A stretch of 64,000 nt of DNA from Cantharellus purpuraceus (taxonomy: Eukaryota; Basidiomycota; Agaricomycetes; Cantharellales; Hydnaceae): NCBI GenBank assembly GCA_025174535.1, contig JALBUN010000020.1, positions 558,001-622,000 on the forward strand, written 5' to 3'. Below, one piece after another: positions 31,183 to 41,777 of the stretch. Positions within the stretch are counted from its first letter, which is position 1, and every line of letters starts with the position of its first letter. The translations under genes were made by a program, and so were the position numbers. A model generated the notes under the pieces. The model did not search any database. It was given only the letters and a program-made list of their open reading frames with translations, and was not told where the DNA came from.

Positions 31183-31748
31183 GACGCTTGTTTGGAATCA
31201 TGTCAGTATACAATATTCTGATGTATATGAGATATACATCAGAATTTCAATGATACATAAAGCCAGGGAGTTACAATTTGGATATCTTAAAAGATTTCGG
31301 ATGTGTGAAATTTTCATAAATATAAACATATATTCTATATTTTAATAAACTTTTAAAGATAAGACATTTGGTTGAGATGAACATAATTATTTACATGGAT
31401 ATAATAGGAATGTATGTATTAATATAATTGGTATTATATAGGGTATTTAGATATACAAATACCAGGTGGGGATTAAAGATAGTTCAAATTATGTTATAAG
31501 TATTGTATAAGAAAGAATCAATGATATTTGGATGTTCCTTCAAGAGAGTTGCCACCACTAAATCAGGAAAAAAAGAATTATTTTTGAGAATTATGCCAAA
31601 ATATCAAAATATGTTTTAATCTAGTATATTGTGTAAAATTTGAGAATCATGTTGAAATATGAAAATAAGTTTGAATTGAAGTGTATTGTATAAAATTTGA
31701 GGAAAATAGGTTGTACATACGTATTTGTTGTATTTCTGAATAAGCGTC
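31183..31748 (+). repeat. Right terminal direct repeat (copy C)
   Basis: 566 bp, GACGCTTGTTT...GAATAAGCGTC, palindrome at 31215-31245, almost identical to copy B. The right flank TAG (31749-31751) matches the left flank of copy B, which defines the outer ends of the whole element. Confidence 0.88.
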
Positions 31749-31986
31749 TAGAGTGATGATGAGTCAGAGATGGCGTCGGAGATGGAGCCTGAGGTAGATA
31801 AGGGGAAGGGAAAAAGGAAACGCGATGTATAAAAATAAAAAATGAAAATGATTATAAATTTTGGAGCAGAGAAAAATGAGGTGGAGTGATATTCCTTTGG
31901 AGTTTTTTGGGCAGGCTGGTAATTTTCCTTGTGACTTGTAATAAAATGATGATGCGAAATAATAGAATTAGCGTTAGTAATCGAAC

Positions 31987-32274
31987 TTAAAGATTCATAA
32001 GAGGGCCAGGTTTGTCTGGATAAGTGGAGTGAAAGTTGGAGATGGATTCGGATGCATGATTGAGTTTGGACACAGAGATCCATGAGGACTCTTTATCAGT
32101 GCCTTCGTATCCAGTCCATTTGACTAAGTACTGGAGCTTGCACTTGTATTGATGGTCAATCTTTGAGTCCAGGATCTCAGATATCTCATATTCATTGTCT
32201 CCTTCGATGATGATCAGGGGAGGTGGGGTTTGCATGCGACCAGAGATCTTGTTTGTAGTAGCGGGTTTGAGCAT
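31987..32274 (-). pseudogene. Gypsy-2 chromodomain
   Basis: Frame with EYEISEILDSKIDHQ and CKLQYLVKWTGYEGTDKESS, WISVSKLNHASE. This is the chromodomain at the integrase C-terminus of chromoviruses, thought to guide integration to marked chromatin. It is in a separate frame from the integrase because of a stop near 32300. Confidence 0.85.
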
Positions 32275-32301
32275 CGATATATGGAAGACCGGATGAACTG
32301 C

Positions 32302-33600
32302 TCAGAAGTGGTCAGGGAGGTGGAGGGTGAAGGACCTGCTGCCTGTGTGAGCAATGACCTCATAAGGACCTAAGTATTTCTTGGAGAGTTTCTTCGATGG
32401 ATGGGTGGTCTGGAAATGTTCGGCCTTAACGAATACTTTGTCTCCGATTTGCAGGTCTGGAGCCGGAATGCGGTGTCGGTCTGCAGAGACTTGATATTGT
32501 TTCTGGGCATCGGAGATGGTTTCTTGGAGATGTTGGTGTAGTTGATCGAGGTTGGTTACGAATTGGCGGGCTTTGGTGGAGGCAAGTTCTTTCTCAGGGT
32601 GGACGGAGATGTTTGGATGATAGGCTTTATTAGCAAAGAACGGAGAGATGCCAGTAGTCACGTTCAGAGCGTTGTTGTAGGCAAACTCTGTGATTGGAAG
32701 TAGATCAGCCCAGTTGTCTTGTTGATAGTTACAATAGATTCGGAGATATTGCTCCAGGGACTGATTCATTCATTCTGTTTGTCTGTCTCCTTCAGGATGG
32801 TATCCAGAGGTGAAATGAAGCTTCATGTTGAGAGCCTTTCCTAATGTGTGGAAGAAGGAGGGTATGAACTCCGAGCCCCGATCAGATGTGACATGCGATG
32901 GGACTCCGTGTTTAGAGACTATGTGGAGAACAAACAGTTTAGCTAGTGAGGCAGAGGTGATGGTGTCATGCATCGGAACAAATAGTGATTGTTTAGTGAA
33001 CCTGTTGACAATCACAAGTATGGTGTTGTATCCGAGTGATGGGGGGAGCTTCTCTATGAAATCCATGGAGATGGAGTTCCATGGTTGCTCCGGGACTGGA
33101 AGTTGCTTAAGTGTTCCATAGGGTTTGTGCCTTTGCGATTTTGAGCGCATATACGTGGTGCAGGAGTTACAGTAGTGTTGGATGTATTCTCACATTTTTG
33201 GCCATATGTAGTCTCGTTGGATTAATCCTTGTGTGCAATTTTGCCCGAAATGGCCCGAGATCAGGTGATCATGATAATACTGCAAAACTCGGAGTCGGAG
33301 ACTGTTGGCATCAGGGACGTATATCCGGTTGTTGTGTCAGAGGTGTCCTTCAGGGTCAAGTGACCATTTCGGATCAGAAGGGTTGTCCAAGTGTTTAACT
33401 GCAATAGGATCAGATCGGAGTGATGAGCAGATGTCGGAGCAGAGTTGGTCGATGTCCATAATGGTGACAGCTTGGAGGGTGGGAGTCAAGAGGGTGGATG
33501 CTCATAGGGACGATGCCAGCTGCTTGTTAGTGAACACAGGACGAAAGTTGTGTGGGTTTACAGTGGCATAGTTGCTAGACGTCCCAGCATCTAGTTAACG
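32302..33600 (-). pseudogene. Gypsy-2 integrase
   Basis: From right to left: the tail of RNase H (FNLIIHFRPGQLGAKPDALT), decayed zinc-binding region, catalytic core with MDFIEKLPPSLGYNTILVIV and TSDRGSEF, then HPEGDRQTE, a stop (TGA at about 32770), and MNQSLEQYLRIYCNYQQ with LPITEFAYNNA. The C-terminal part ends KKYLGPYEVIAHTGS. All three catalytic acids are visible, but two or more stops break the frame. Confidence 0.87.
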
Positions 33601-33669
33601 CGTCAGGCTTTGCTCCGAGTTGTCCTGGACGGAAATGGATAATGAGATTGAACTGAGATAGGTATTTGG

Positions 33670-35390
33670 TGTCGGTTCACTTAAGGAATAGATCCTATAA
33701 GCCTGCACGCAACGGTCCTAGCAAACAGACGGTGTGTAACGCAGTTGTTCAGCACTCCAAAGATCAATCAGGTCGAGGGGTAGAGGTAGCACTGAGTAAC
33801 AGGAAAGTGGAATAGTGCTCTGTGGTTGGATGAGGATGGGAGCAAAAGGTCGGTCCCGATGGCTGATCGTGCTCTGTGACTGGATGACAATGCGGAGCCC
33901 AGTTGGGAGGTACGCGAAAGCTGGTTTCAAGAGAAGCAACCTCTCGGTGGTGGAGGGAAATCTGATCGTTGAACCAAGGTGTTTTACCTCAGTGTAGAGA
34001 TGATGGATTGTGATGTAGAGCGTAGAGCGTAGACTTAGAGCGTGGACTTTGACTTTAGAACGTTGGCTGAAAACTTGTTGATTGATTCCAAAGGCAAAAA
34101 CTAGCGCCCTTTTATATACAAATCCCCAGGGCACAACGTCACAATATGAGGAGCAAATAATGTGATATGATGCAAGAAATGCTGATCAAGCCAGCTGATG
34201 AAGTGTGTGAAGTTGAACTACTAATGGGGAAATCATGGAGAAATGAAACAACAGATAGGGGTAATCTTTGTAAGAATAGGGGGTGATGAGTAATAAAAGA
34301 ACCAAAAATAGAACAAGGATGAATAAGTCGTGTATGAATGAATTAAAAGATGAAACAGGGGTGAGTCATATAAAAGAACAATAGAAACGTCCACCAATAC
34401 CATCTTCCCTATGGCTCTGAAGGTAAATTGACCCTGAGTCACATGAGGACTTCAGTCAGCATCCACAACAAATACTCCTTATTGTCTTAGTGATCCGTCT
34501 CCATATGATATCCCATTCCAAGGGTATTCGGTCCCTTTGCCTGACATGATGTAACCTGAGTCGGATTGAAGTGGGAGGATAGGTCAGCGATGGCGACTGA
34601 AATTCTACCTCACATTCAACTCTTCTATCCGTGTTACAATATAGAGGTGAAATGCCGAGGAATGTATATGGTTCAATGGAATTGTGAAAGAATATGGGAT
34701 CGCCAATGGCATAAGAGAGACATGGTGGGGATCTTGGACGTTGAAAGAGTTTTGGAAGTATTTTGACACGTGGAGGTGGCTTAACATGCCCGTGGAGCTC
34801 GGCGTATTTTTGATAGTCCTCTGTGTCCAGAGACCAGTGTGACATATTATTAGAAGCAATGTTGGAGAGGGGAATAGAATGGGAAGCCATGTGAATGATG
34901 ATGAAAGGATTGGTGTGAATAGAAGGCTGATAATGATCGATGGCGATGAAACACGAGTGACGATTGATGGCTAGAATTAGAGACTGAGGTGGAGAGGGAG
35001 TTACGGTGCTATTTAAAGTTGATACAAAAAGACGCTGGCAGAGTTGGACTGTCAGAGTGGTTTGATATACATCCTTGATGCTCATGTGAGGGCGACGCTG
35101 ATGACGAGGCCACAACAACAAGATACTCAATAAGTGAGAGCCGATAAGAAATAATGCCAGCTGGTACAGCGGATATCCTCAGAGATGAAGCTGAGGGGAT
35201 CACACTGCACCAAGGCAAGTCTTTATACTAAATGATGGAGACGGATAGGAGAACCAAGATAGGGGAGGAAGGATAGGGGAAGTGATAGGGGCAATGAAAT
35301 AGGGGAGATGCACCCTGACAGGCTGCGCTGATAGGGGTGTCAAGAGAAAATACTAAAAATAGAATATGACTTATTTGAACCCTGACAGCT
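33670..35390 (-). mobile_element. 1.7-kb insertion in Gypsy-2 RNase H with GATAGGGG end clusters
   Basis: It separates WSDDE and YLSQFNLIIHFRPG, which are neighbours in an intact RNase H. Minus-strand ends are TGTCAGGGTTCA and TGAACCGACA, which are imperfect inverted termini. GATAGGGG occurs once at 34253 and four times between 35240 and 35345, with further variants. No clear target duplication was found. The part 33670-34258 recurs inverted at 26319-26860. The class is uncertain: non-autonomous DNA element or a degraded LTR element. Confidence 0.5.
34456..35130 (-). CDS. Hypothetical frame (up to 224 aa) in the 1.7-kb insertion
   Basis: The part from the second in-frame start (MASHSIPLSNIASNNMSHW) is the more protein-like, with YQKYAELHGHVKPPPRVK and EVEFQSPSLTYPPTSIRL. 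No family was recognised and no zinc or catalytic motif is visible. It is the only sizeable frame of the insertion. Confidence 0.35.
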   Translation of the reverse strand: MSILLLWPRHQRRPHMSIKDVYQTTLTVQLCQRLFVSTLNSTVTPSPPQSLILAINRHSCFIAIDHYQPSIHTNPFIIIHMASHSIPLSNIASNNMSHWSLDTEDYQKYAELHGHVKPPPRVKILPKLFQRPRSPPCLSYAIGDPIFFHNSIEPYTFLGISPLYCNTDRRVECEVEFQSPSLTYPPTSIRLRLHHVRQRDRIPLEWDIIWRRITKTIRSICCGC

Positions 35391-36000
35391 CATCATCGGA
35401 CCATCGGACTTGCCCTCGTGTGAGTAGTTTCGTTGTGGAGAAGTATTCCAAGTTTTTGTGGTCAGTTATGACATCCACCAGGTCGGAGGGGCCTTCAAGG
35501 TAGTTTCTCCATATCCAGAAGGCTTCATATATGGCAAGGAGCTCTTTGTCATGGACGTCATAGTTCAGTTCGGGGGGTGTAAATGTATGCAAGTGAAAAG
35601 CAATCAGATGGACTTGTCCGTTGTCCGGAGAGATGATGGACAGGATCGCAGCAAGTCCATAGTTGGAGGCATCGGTCTCTAATAGGATAGGAACATCTGG
35701 AACCCAATGAGTCAGTATCGGAGCAGAAGTAAAGGCCTTTTTCAAGGTCTCAAAGCTCTGTCTACATTTGTCAGTGAAATTCCATTGGATACCCTTCCTA
35801 GTGAGTTGGGTGAGCGGAATGGTGATATCGGAGTAGCCGTGAATGAAGCGGCGGTAGAAGTTGGCGAACCCTAGGAAGGACTGTACATACTTGACTTTCC
35901 AGGGTTCCGGCCATTCCTGTATAGCTTTGATTTTGTCATCAGACATTGTCAATCCTGCTGGGGAGAGGATATAGCCTAGGTATTCGACTGAGTCAGGGTC
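35371..36000 (-). pseudogene. Gypsy-2 RT C-terminus and RNase H
   Basis: Reads ADPDSVEYLGYILSPAGLTM, FLGFANFYRRFIHGYS, LETDASNYGLAAILS and YDVHDKELLAIYEAF. These are typical Gypsy RT-connection and RNase H motifs with the catalytic D and E present. It stops at the 1.7-kb insertion (WSDDELSGFK then stop). Confidence 0.88.
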
Positions 36001-36005
36001 TGCCT

Positions 36006-36905
36006 TGTCAGGCCAACACAGACAGTGTCACCATGCAAATTCTCATGCACCACTCTGGCTATTGATCCGACCCTATGAACGACGGGGGTGTGGCGATGAT
36101 AAGTCCCAAATACAGGGTAATGACCATGGACAACAGTAAGAGGACTTACTCCCTCTCTCAAGCTATGCCGGATAGCTAACGGTGTTGTGGTGTGTATGGT
36201 GTTCACTCACGTGCGTCTGAGACGCATACCGGTGTCATGGTGTATATGATGTTCTCTCACATGCGTCTCAGACGCATACCGGTGTCATGGTATGGTGAGT
36301 GTTCTCTCGCGTGCATCTGAGACGCATACCGGTGTCATGGTATGGTGAGTGTTCTCTCACATGCGTCTCAGACGCATACCGGTGTCATGGTGTGGTGAGT
36401 GTTCTCTCATGTGCGTCTCAGACGCATACCGGTGTCATGGTGTATATGGTGTTCACTCACGTGTGTCTCAGATGCATACAGGTGTCATGGTGTATATGGT
36501 GTTCACTCACGTGCATCTCAGACGCATACCGGTGTTGTGGTGTATATGGTGTTCACTCATGTGTGTCTCAGACGCATACCGGTGTTGTGGTGTATATGGT
36601 GTTCACTCACGTGCGTCTCAGACGCATACCAGTGTTGTGGTGTAGACAGCGTTCTCTCATGTGCGTCTCAGACGCATGCCGGTGTTGTGGTGTGGACAGA
36701 GCATCTCTGGCATGCGTCTAGGACGCACACAAGTCTCTCACTGCTGTTGGAGACAAAATCATGTGACATAGCACACCCCAATAAATAAATTTCCATAAAC
36801 ATCTCACACACTCTTCCAGGGTAGCCATTGGTTGTCCCTACCTAGGGGAGCTAGGGGAGCTAGGGGAGCTAGGGACAGTGCCGCTATCCCTACCTAGGGG
36901 AGCTA
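36006..36905. mobile_element. About 900-bp insertion in Gypsy-2 RT carrying a minisatellite
   Basis: It interrupts RT between EVLQRLQL and KADPDSVEYLGY. It contains the minisatellite (36186-36735) and a short tandem of CTAGGGGAG units (36840-36910). No target duplication was recognised, so the boundaries are approximate. It could be a local expansion after a smaller insertion. Confidence 0.4.
36186..36735. repeat. Minisatellite, about 50-bp unit, about 11 copies, each with a palindrome
   Basis: Units follow the pattern GTGTTCWCTCAYRTGCGTCT, CAGACGCATACCGGTGT, then GTGG with a TATATG or TATGGT spacer. Each unit has the near-perfect palindrome ATGCGTCTCAGACGCAT. Copy-to-copy differences are few. 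The overlapping open frames of Cys-Val-Ser-Asp-Ala-Tyr repeats arise from the repeat and are not genes. Confidence 0.9.
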
Positions 36906-37791
36906 GGGAGACGCCCAATTGGAGACGTTGGAGTACCTCTCAGACATGTGTCTGATGTTCTTCTTCATTGTCCAAATATACCAAAATGTTGTCTAAGTAA
37001 ACAAGGACAGTCACATCGAGGAGGTCGGCGAAGGTATCATTCATGAACCTCTGGAAGGTGGCTGGAGCATTGGTTAGTCTGAAGGGCATGACACACCACT
37101 CGAAAGATCCATATCATGTGCGGAAAGTCATTTTCCATTCGTCGCCTTCTCGGATGTGGACTAGATGGTAGGCATGTTGGAGATCTATTTTGGAATAGAT
37201 CTTAGCCTTTCGAGGACTCTCGAGTAGGTCCACAGTGCGGGGTATCGGGTATCGGTCCTTCTTGGTGATCGTGTTGAGTCCACAGAAGTTGACGCATAGA
37301 CAGAGTGATCCATCCTTTTTGTGGACAAATAGGACTGGAGCTCCATGGGGCAATAGGGATGGGTGGATGAAGCCTGTGGCCAAGTTCTCGTCTATGAATG
37401 TTTGGAGAGCCAGTAGCTCTTTTTGGTCCATCATGGCGTTGGCAGCACGGCCCTTTGCCTTTGCTGTGGACGAGGTTGCCTTGTTGCAATCCTTGGCTTG
37501 GTGGCCAGGCTTTCTGCAGAACAGACAGAGGTTGTTGTCCTTGCAGCACTGGCGTTCCTGCTGGGTAAGTTTTCTGTCCTTCCCCAGCTTGGTGGAGAGG
37601 TCCAGAGTACTCTTGCAAGCTCCGGAGTTATTGCTGGTGCCGGAATTGTTCTGACCGGAACCAGAAGCGGCAGCATTACCAGTTGTTTGACTTCTGGCCT
37701 GAGTTGGCGGTGGTCCTCTTATCGGACCCCTTGTTGGACTTTGGGGTCTTGTCCGATGATTTGTCTGATTTGTTGTTGGCCGAATTTTCAC
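36906..37791 (-). pseudogene. Gypsy-2 zinc knuckle fused to RT by an internal deletion
   Basis: One frame runs from a basic Gag tail through the zinc knuckle CLFCRKPGHQAKDC straight into RT (FIDENLATGFIHPS, PVLFVHKKDGSLCLCVNF, YSKIDLQHAYHLVHI). The aspartic protease and RT linker, normally about 200 or more residues, are missing. Further on, [18 protein letters not shown] is followed by VYLDNILVY where an active enzyme has Y-x-DD, so the second catalytic aspartate is Asn. The frame shifts near 37113. Inactive. Confidence 0.87.
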
Positions 37792-37799
37792 TGGAGACC

Positions 37800-38430
37800 T
37801 CAGATTGACATTCCCAATAATGGGCGTCGATGGATTGGGCGAGCTTGAGTATCCGGCTTCCTGATGCGTGATATCTCGTCCTTGATGCAGGATGGGAGTC
37901 CAACATAGAATTGGCGTTGGAGTGCAGCGTCACCCCATTGGACTTTCGGGGCTAGCTGCTGGAAACTCACAATGTATTTTGCGATTTTGTGATTTTCCTT
38001 CATCCAAAGTCGATTGAGTTTGTTCTTGGCATCGGCCTTGGGGTTGTAAGGACCGAAATTGGTCCGAAGTTCGGAGATGAAGTCAGAATAGTCTTCTGAC
38101 CATATTGGGTCATCGGAGTCGTCCATGAGCGCTGGCTCAAAGTAGTCCAGTGCGGTGCCCTTGAGATAGGACATGGCAAAGGTGACCTTCGCCTGATCGG
38201 ATGTGAACATGTCAGGGCGGTCGCGGAAATTCAACCGGCATTGCACCAAGAACAGCTGGAGCTTTTGCAGATCGGAGCCATTGAAGGGGTCGGGTTCTTG
38301 GACCTTGGTCTGGGACTTAGGAACTTGTGGTGTATGGATGCTGCTGGCGAGCAGGGAGATGGCTTGCGCTAGGTTTGGGGAGGGCAGAGTGTCGTCCTCT
38401 TCATTGATGGCCTCTATGTGGTTCTTTGAT
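37800..38430 (-). pseudogene. Gypsy-2 Gag
   Basis: Reads VQEPDPFNGSDLQKLQLFL, FAMSYLKGTALDYFEPAL, and LRTNFGPYNPKADA with QQLAPKVQWGDAALQRQFY. This is the retrotransposon Gag (capsid-like) pattern. The start codon is unclear because the N-terminal part is frameshifted near 38430. Confidence 0.8.
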
Positions 38431-38543
38431 GACCTTGGGGATGGTGTCGATGCTGGGAGTGGGCACCTCGACAGTTTGTGCGCATTTGGAATTGGCGGTG
38501 GATCATGGCATTGGTAGGAGTGAGTATGGCAGTTCGAATATAC

Positions 38544-39095
38544 TGTTACGTACTAGGTCTGATTGGGGGTCAGAGATTGGGTCAGAGGTCAGGTTGGAGT
38601 TGGAGTATGTTGTGGGGGTCGGAGGTTGGGTCGGAGTCAGAGTATGTCGTGGGGGTCGGAACGGACTTGGCTTCAGCTTATATGCTGTGCCCTCACTAAT
38701 ACCAGTGTCTGAGATTTCAGAGATGGAGTACAACTTAGAGAGTTAGGATTGGACTTAGGAACTAGGCGTGATTCGATATTTGAACTGGGGAATGAAGTCC
38801 CCAGTTGGGCAACTTAAATATATATTTTGAAATCTAATAATAATTACTCCAGTGATGGGTCTCTGAGGCCGATGACCTTATGAGTATGTCTGAGTCCAAT
38901 GGGGATGGATGTCCGGGTTCCTATGGTGATGCTGATGCATCAATCGGAACCGGAGATGGATGGGCGGAATCGGCGGTGACAATTGGACAGGTAGATAGAG
39001 ATGTGGTGGTTTCCAAATGGAGTATAGATTTCATATGCGCAGGGATCTGAGTGGATCGGATGGGGATCTGGACGTTAATGAATATAGTCATAACA
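38544..39095 (-). repeat. Gypsy-2 5' LTR
   Basis: 552 bp, TGTTA...CATAACA, with a 35-bp tandem duplication (around 38580-38650) absent from the 3' LTR. It holds the perfect inverted repeat AACTGGGGA-ATGAAG-TCCCCAGTT. Its outer flank ATGGC matches the flank of the 3' LTR. Confidence 0.88.
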
Positions 39096-39100
39096 ATGGC

Positions 39101-39772
39101 AGCCAATGATCTTTCTGTCCTTTGGTACAAGTGATAATGGGACGAGTTTCCACACTTTCCTCTCCCTTATTGATCCCATTTCTTTGTCCATAGCTTTCCG
39201 CCACTTGGCATTGTCCTTTGATTGCATAGCTTCTGCCCAAGTTTTTGGGTCTCGTGGGTTATCTGCTATCAGCGTTGCTAGTACATTTTCTGTCCCTCCG
39301 CTGAGAAAGTTATTCAACTCTTCTATATGATTTAGAGTTTGACGTGACTTAGTGTGATTAGCACTGGCCTGTACTTCTTCTCTCACCTGATCCAATCTAC
39401 TGTTATATGTGAGGCCCTGCATAGCTGCGTCAGCTGCTGATGCTCGTGATTCTCGGCTTGAGCGTCGGGGCTGTGTTGAATCAGGAATTAGAGTGGGAGG
39501 GGTCTCCCCCTCAATCCTATGATCCTGAGGTTGTATTTCTCCTGTTCCATCTCCATCATCTAGTAATTGATCCTCTTCTCCCAGCTCATCTTCTGTGTTA
39601 TCCATGTTCTCATCAGCATTTTCATCAGAACCCGGTGCTGTGGCTTGGGGGTGAGGGATAGAGTCTTGTGATTCGATGAAGGCAACATTATATGACACGA
39701 CTATGTGCATAGTTTGTCGATTCCAACATTGGTAGGCTTTGGAATTTTGTGAATATCCCACTAATACACATT
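39101..39772 (-). pseudogene. Copia linker between integrase and RT
   Basis: Reads ECVLVGYSQNSKAYQCW, NRQTMHIVVSYNVAFIE, an acidic region, then WAEAMQSKDNAKWRKAMDKE and VWKLVPL, ending DRKIIGC at the Gypsy-2 insertion. These are standard Copia motifs before RT. It is open over about 220 codons. Confidence 0.85.
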
Positions 39773-39777
39773 CCTCT

Positions 39778-40513
39778 TGTTGAAAAAAAAATTTCGCCTT
39801 GCTGGGGGTGTGTGGAGAGTAGATTTCGAATAGAGACAGAGGGAGTGATGGGAGCTAAATGTATGCGTAGTCGAATTGAAGATATACTTGAGTAGTATCT
39901 TCCTACGAAGTTTGATGGGATTTGGTGTGATCTTCGTCTAGATATCGACAATTTAAGCAGGGATCAGGAGCAGATGACTCGAATGAGAGTAAATGCTTAA
40001 TAGAAAATCAACCAGTGGAGCTTAGGCTTCGCAAACTGGGATTCGAATATATGTTGCAATACTCTGGAAGAGTATGCAAAAGATTGTAGAAATACGCGTT
40101 CGTTCTGGAGTTATTCCAGAAACGAATAGTTCAGACACAGTCAACAAAAACAAGTGAGAGTAAAATTCTCTAGTCCATTGCATATCTAGCTAGGCTGTTT
40201 TATACAAGATATGCATGCTAATAACTCGTGATAAAAGTTCTGTGTCATTTGAAACATGGGAAAGAAACTTGTGATAAAAACGAAATGGGGGGTGAAGCCA
40301 ATAGGGAAAAAATGACGAAATAAAATATAAAAGAAATATAGGAGAATGATCTGATGTGTGTGGAGCTTACATGGGCTTCTCCTCTTCCCTCCTAACCATT
40401 TCCCCTCGCTTTCCTACCTCCCCCTCAACCTCCTGAGCCTCCTATGTGCTCCTATTCCTCCTATCCCCTCTGTTCCCCCTCTGTTCCCTAGAAGTCTGGT
40501 CTTCCAAATAACA
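39778..40513 (-). mobile_element. Solo LTR g (736 bp) in Copia
   Basis: Minus-strand ends are TGTTATTTGGAAG and TTTTCAACA, with a perfect 5-bp duplication CCTCT (39773-39777, 40514-40518). Removing it gives KRSEECVLVGY, restoring the Copia frame. It is unrelated to the other LTR families in the window as far as can be seen. Confidence 0.88.
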
Positions 40514-40518
40514 CCTCT

Positions 40519-41699
40519 GACCGTTTGTAAATCTTCAGGTTGACTTTGTTCTGGATCAGGACAAATGCCCTGCAACCATATTCATGTAGGTGTGAGATTC
40601 AGGGTTTTTTTCCATAGAGGGCTTCGTAAGGCGTCATCCCACGGAGTGCCTGGGTTGGTGTCCATTGCACCAAATAAAAAGCCGCCAGTGCACATTCAGC
40701 CCAAAGATTTGGAGGTAGTCTTGCATCTAATCGCATTGCTTGTGCTTGACCCATAATTGTGTGGTGCAAACAGTCCGATTTTCCATTCTGTGCAGATGTA
40801 TATGGAGCTGTAGTCTGATGTGTTATACCTTCCTTTTGTGAAAATTTTTCATAGTTAGTGGAAGAATATTCTCCCCCTCTGTTGGTATGGATAATGCCTA
40901 GTTTTCAACCAGTCTCTCGCTCAACTTGGGATTTCCATTCTTGAAAGATGCGAGAAGCTTCTGATTTGTTTTTGAGAGCAAACCCCCATGGATAACTAGA
41001 ATAATCATCTACAATATTCATTAGATAGACAGCTCCCCTGGCAGAAGGGACATCCTCTGGGCCTGTCAAGTCCAAGTAGACTATATCCAAAGGAGCCTTT
41101 GCCCTCTCCCCCTCCCATATGTGTGGAACTGGTGTTTTAGCCTGCTTTCCAAAGATACAGTGTTCACATACAGGAGGGGAGTTTGAGAGGTCTACAGGCA
41201 TACCTTTAACCATCTTTTGTTTTGACATGTTGATTATCAATTGATAGCTGATATGACCAAGCTGTTTATGCCATGTGCTAAGTGTTGGAACAGCACGAGC
41301 CAGGAATAGATATTCCGAGTATTGATGAGTCGCCACAAGAGTATATAGGCTGTGTTGTTTATGCATGGCTTCAGCGACAATTTTTCCTGATTTGTTTCGG
41401 ATAGTGCATTTGTTCCTTTCAAAAATAATACTCATATTGTCATCTGCCAGTCTTCCTACTGAGATGAGACGTAAGGCAGCTTGTGGTGCGAATAGAATGT
41501 CGTTGAGGGTGATATGACATCCTTTTCCAATTATGAGCTTTATTTTTCCTATACCAATGGCTGCTATTGATGAGCCATTTACACCTTTGATCACTCTACT
41601 TTCTATTGGTGTGAGTGCAATGAAATCTGTGCAGTATGGTGAGCATGAGGAAGTAGCGGCTGAATCCATGTGGTATGGGTATCCCTCAAGTTTGGGCAC
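40519..41699 (-). pseudogene. Copia protease motif, GAG_pre-integrase and integrase
   Basis: Starts near MDSAATSSCSP, which corresponds to the protease active site DSGAT with Gly changed to Ala. Then come FAPQAALRLISVGRLADD, the zinc-binding WHKQLGHIS...CEHCIFGKQ, and the integrase core VYLDLTGPED, VDDYSSYPWGFAL, NRGGEYSS, QNGKSD. Single stops occur near 40905 and 40650. Confidence 0.88.
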
Positions 41700-41777
41700 T
41701 ATAGATTGCCGTTCCTTTGATGATAACGGAGCAATTGTAATCGATGATAGTAAGACTTCCCTAGTGTTTGACTTGGT

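Larger units (their letters stand above)
24080..31748 (+). mobile_element. AT-rich 7.67-kb DNA element with long terminal direct repeats, transposase and cargo genes
   Basis: Outer ends are GATGCTTGTTC on the left and GAATAAGCGTC on the right, which are inverted repeats. It is flanked by TAG on both sides (24077-24079, 31749-31751). The first 567 bp and last 566 bp are direct repeats differing at about two bases and one A-run length. The 6.5-kb interior is strongly AT-rich and encodes a DDE_4-type transposase with chromodomain plus at least six other frames. The 3-bp duplication fits the IS5/PIF-Harbinger superfamily. It was inserted in the accessory gene of Gypsy-2. It may be a composite transposon made of two small elements, or an element with LTR-like ends. 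Confidence 0.75.
21829..39095 (-). mobile_element. Gypsy-2 chromovirus (17.3 kb with nested insertions)
   Basis: The LTRs are 21829-22345 (517 bp) and 38544-39095 (552 bp), both TGTTA...TAACA. The target duplication ATGGC lies at 21824-21828 and 39096-39100, within Copia pol, and joins the Copia frame when removed. Minus-strand order is Gag, zinc knuckle, RT, RNase H, integrase and chromodomain, with a plus-strand accessory frame between chromodomain and 3' LTR. It contains the 7.67-kb element (24080-31748), an insertion at 33670-35390 and another at about 36006-36905. The protease is deleted. Confidence 0.9.

Noticed and set aside
24080..31748. Element interpreted as an LTR retrotransposon because of its direct repeats
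   Set aside because: No Gag, RT or integrase is encoded, ends are GAYGC/GCGTC rather than TG/CA, the target duplication is 3 bp, and a DDE_4 transposase is present.
24080..31748. Element interpreted as Tc1/mariner because of TA beside the ends
   Set aside because: The shared flanks are three bases (TAG/TAG, ATA/ATA) and the transposase motif (E within TVEAFFGGFAILF) fits DDE_4, not Tc1.
36186..36735. Possible CRISPR-like array
   Set aside because: The whole unit repeats with no unique spacers, and the DNA is eukaryotic; it is a minisatellite.
36299..36788. Overlapping open frames of Cys-Val-Ser-Asp-Ala-Tyr repeats
   Set aside because: All three frames are open because of the 50-bp minisatellite; this is a repeat artefact.
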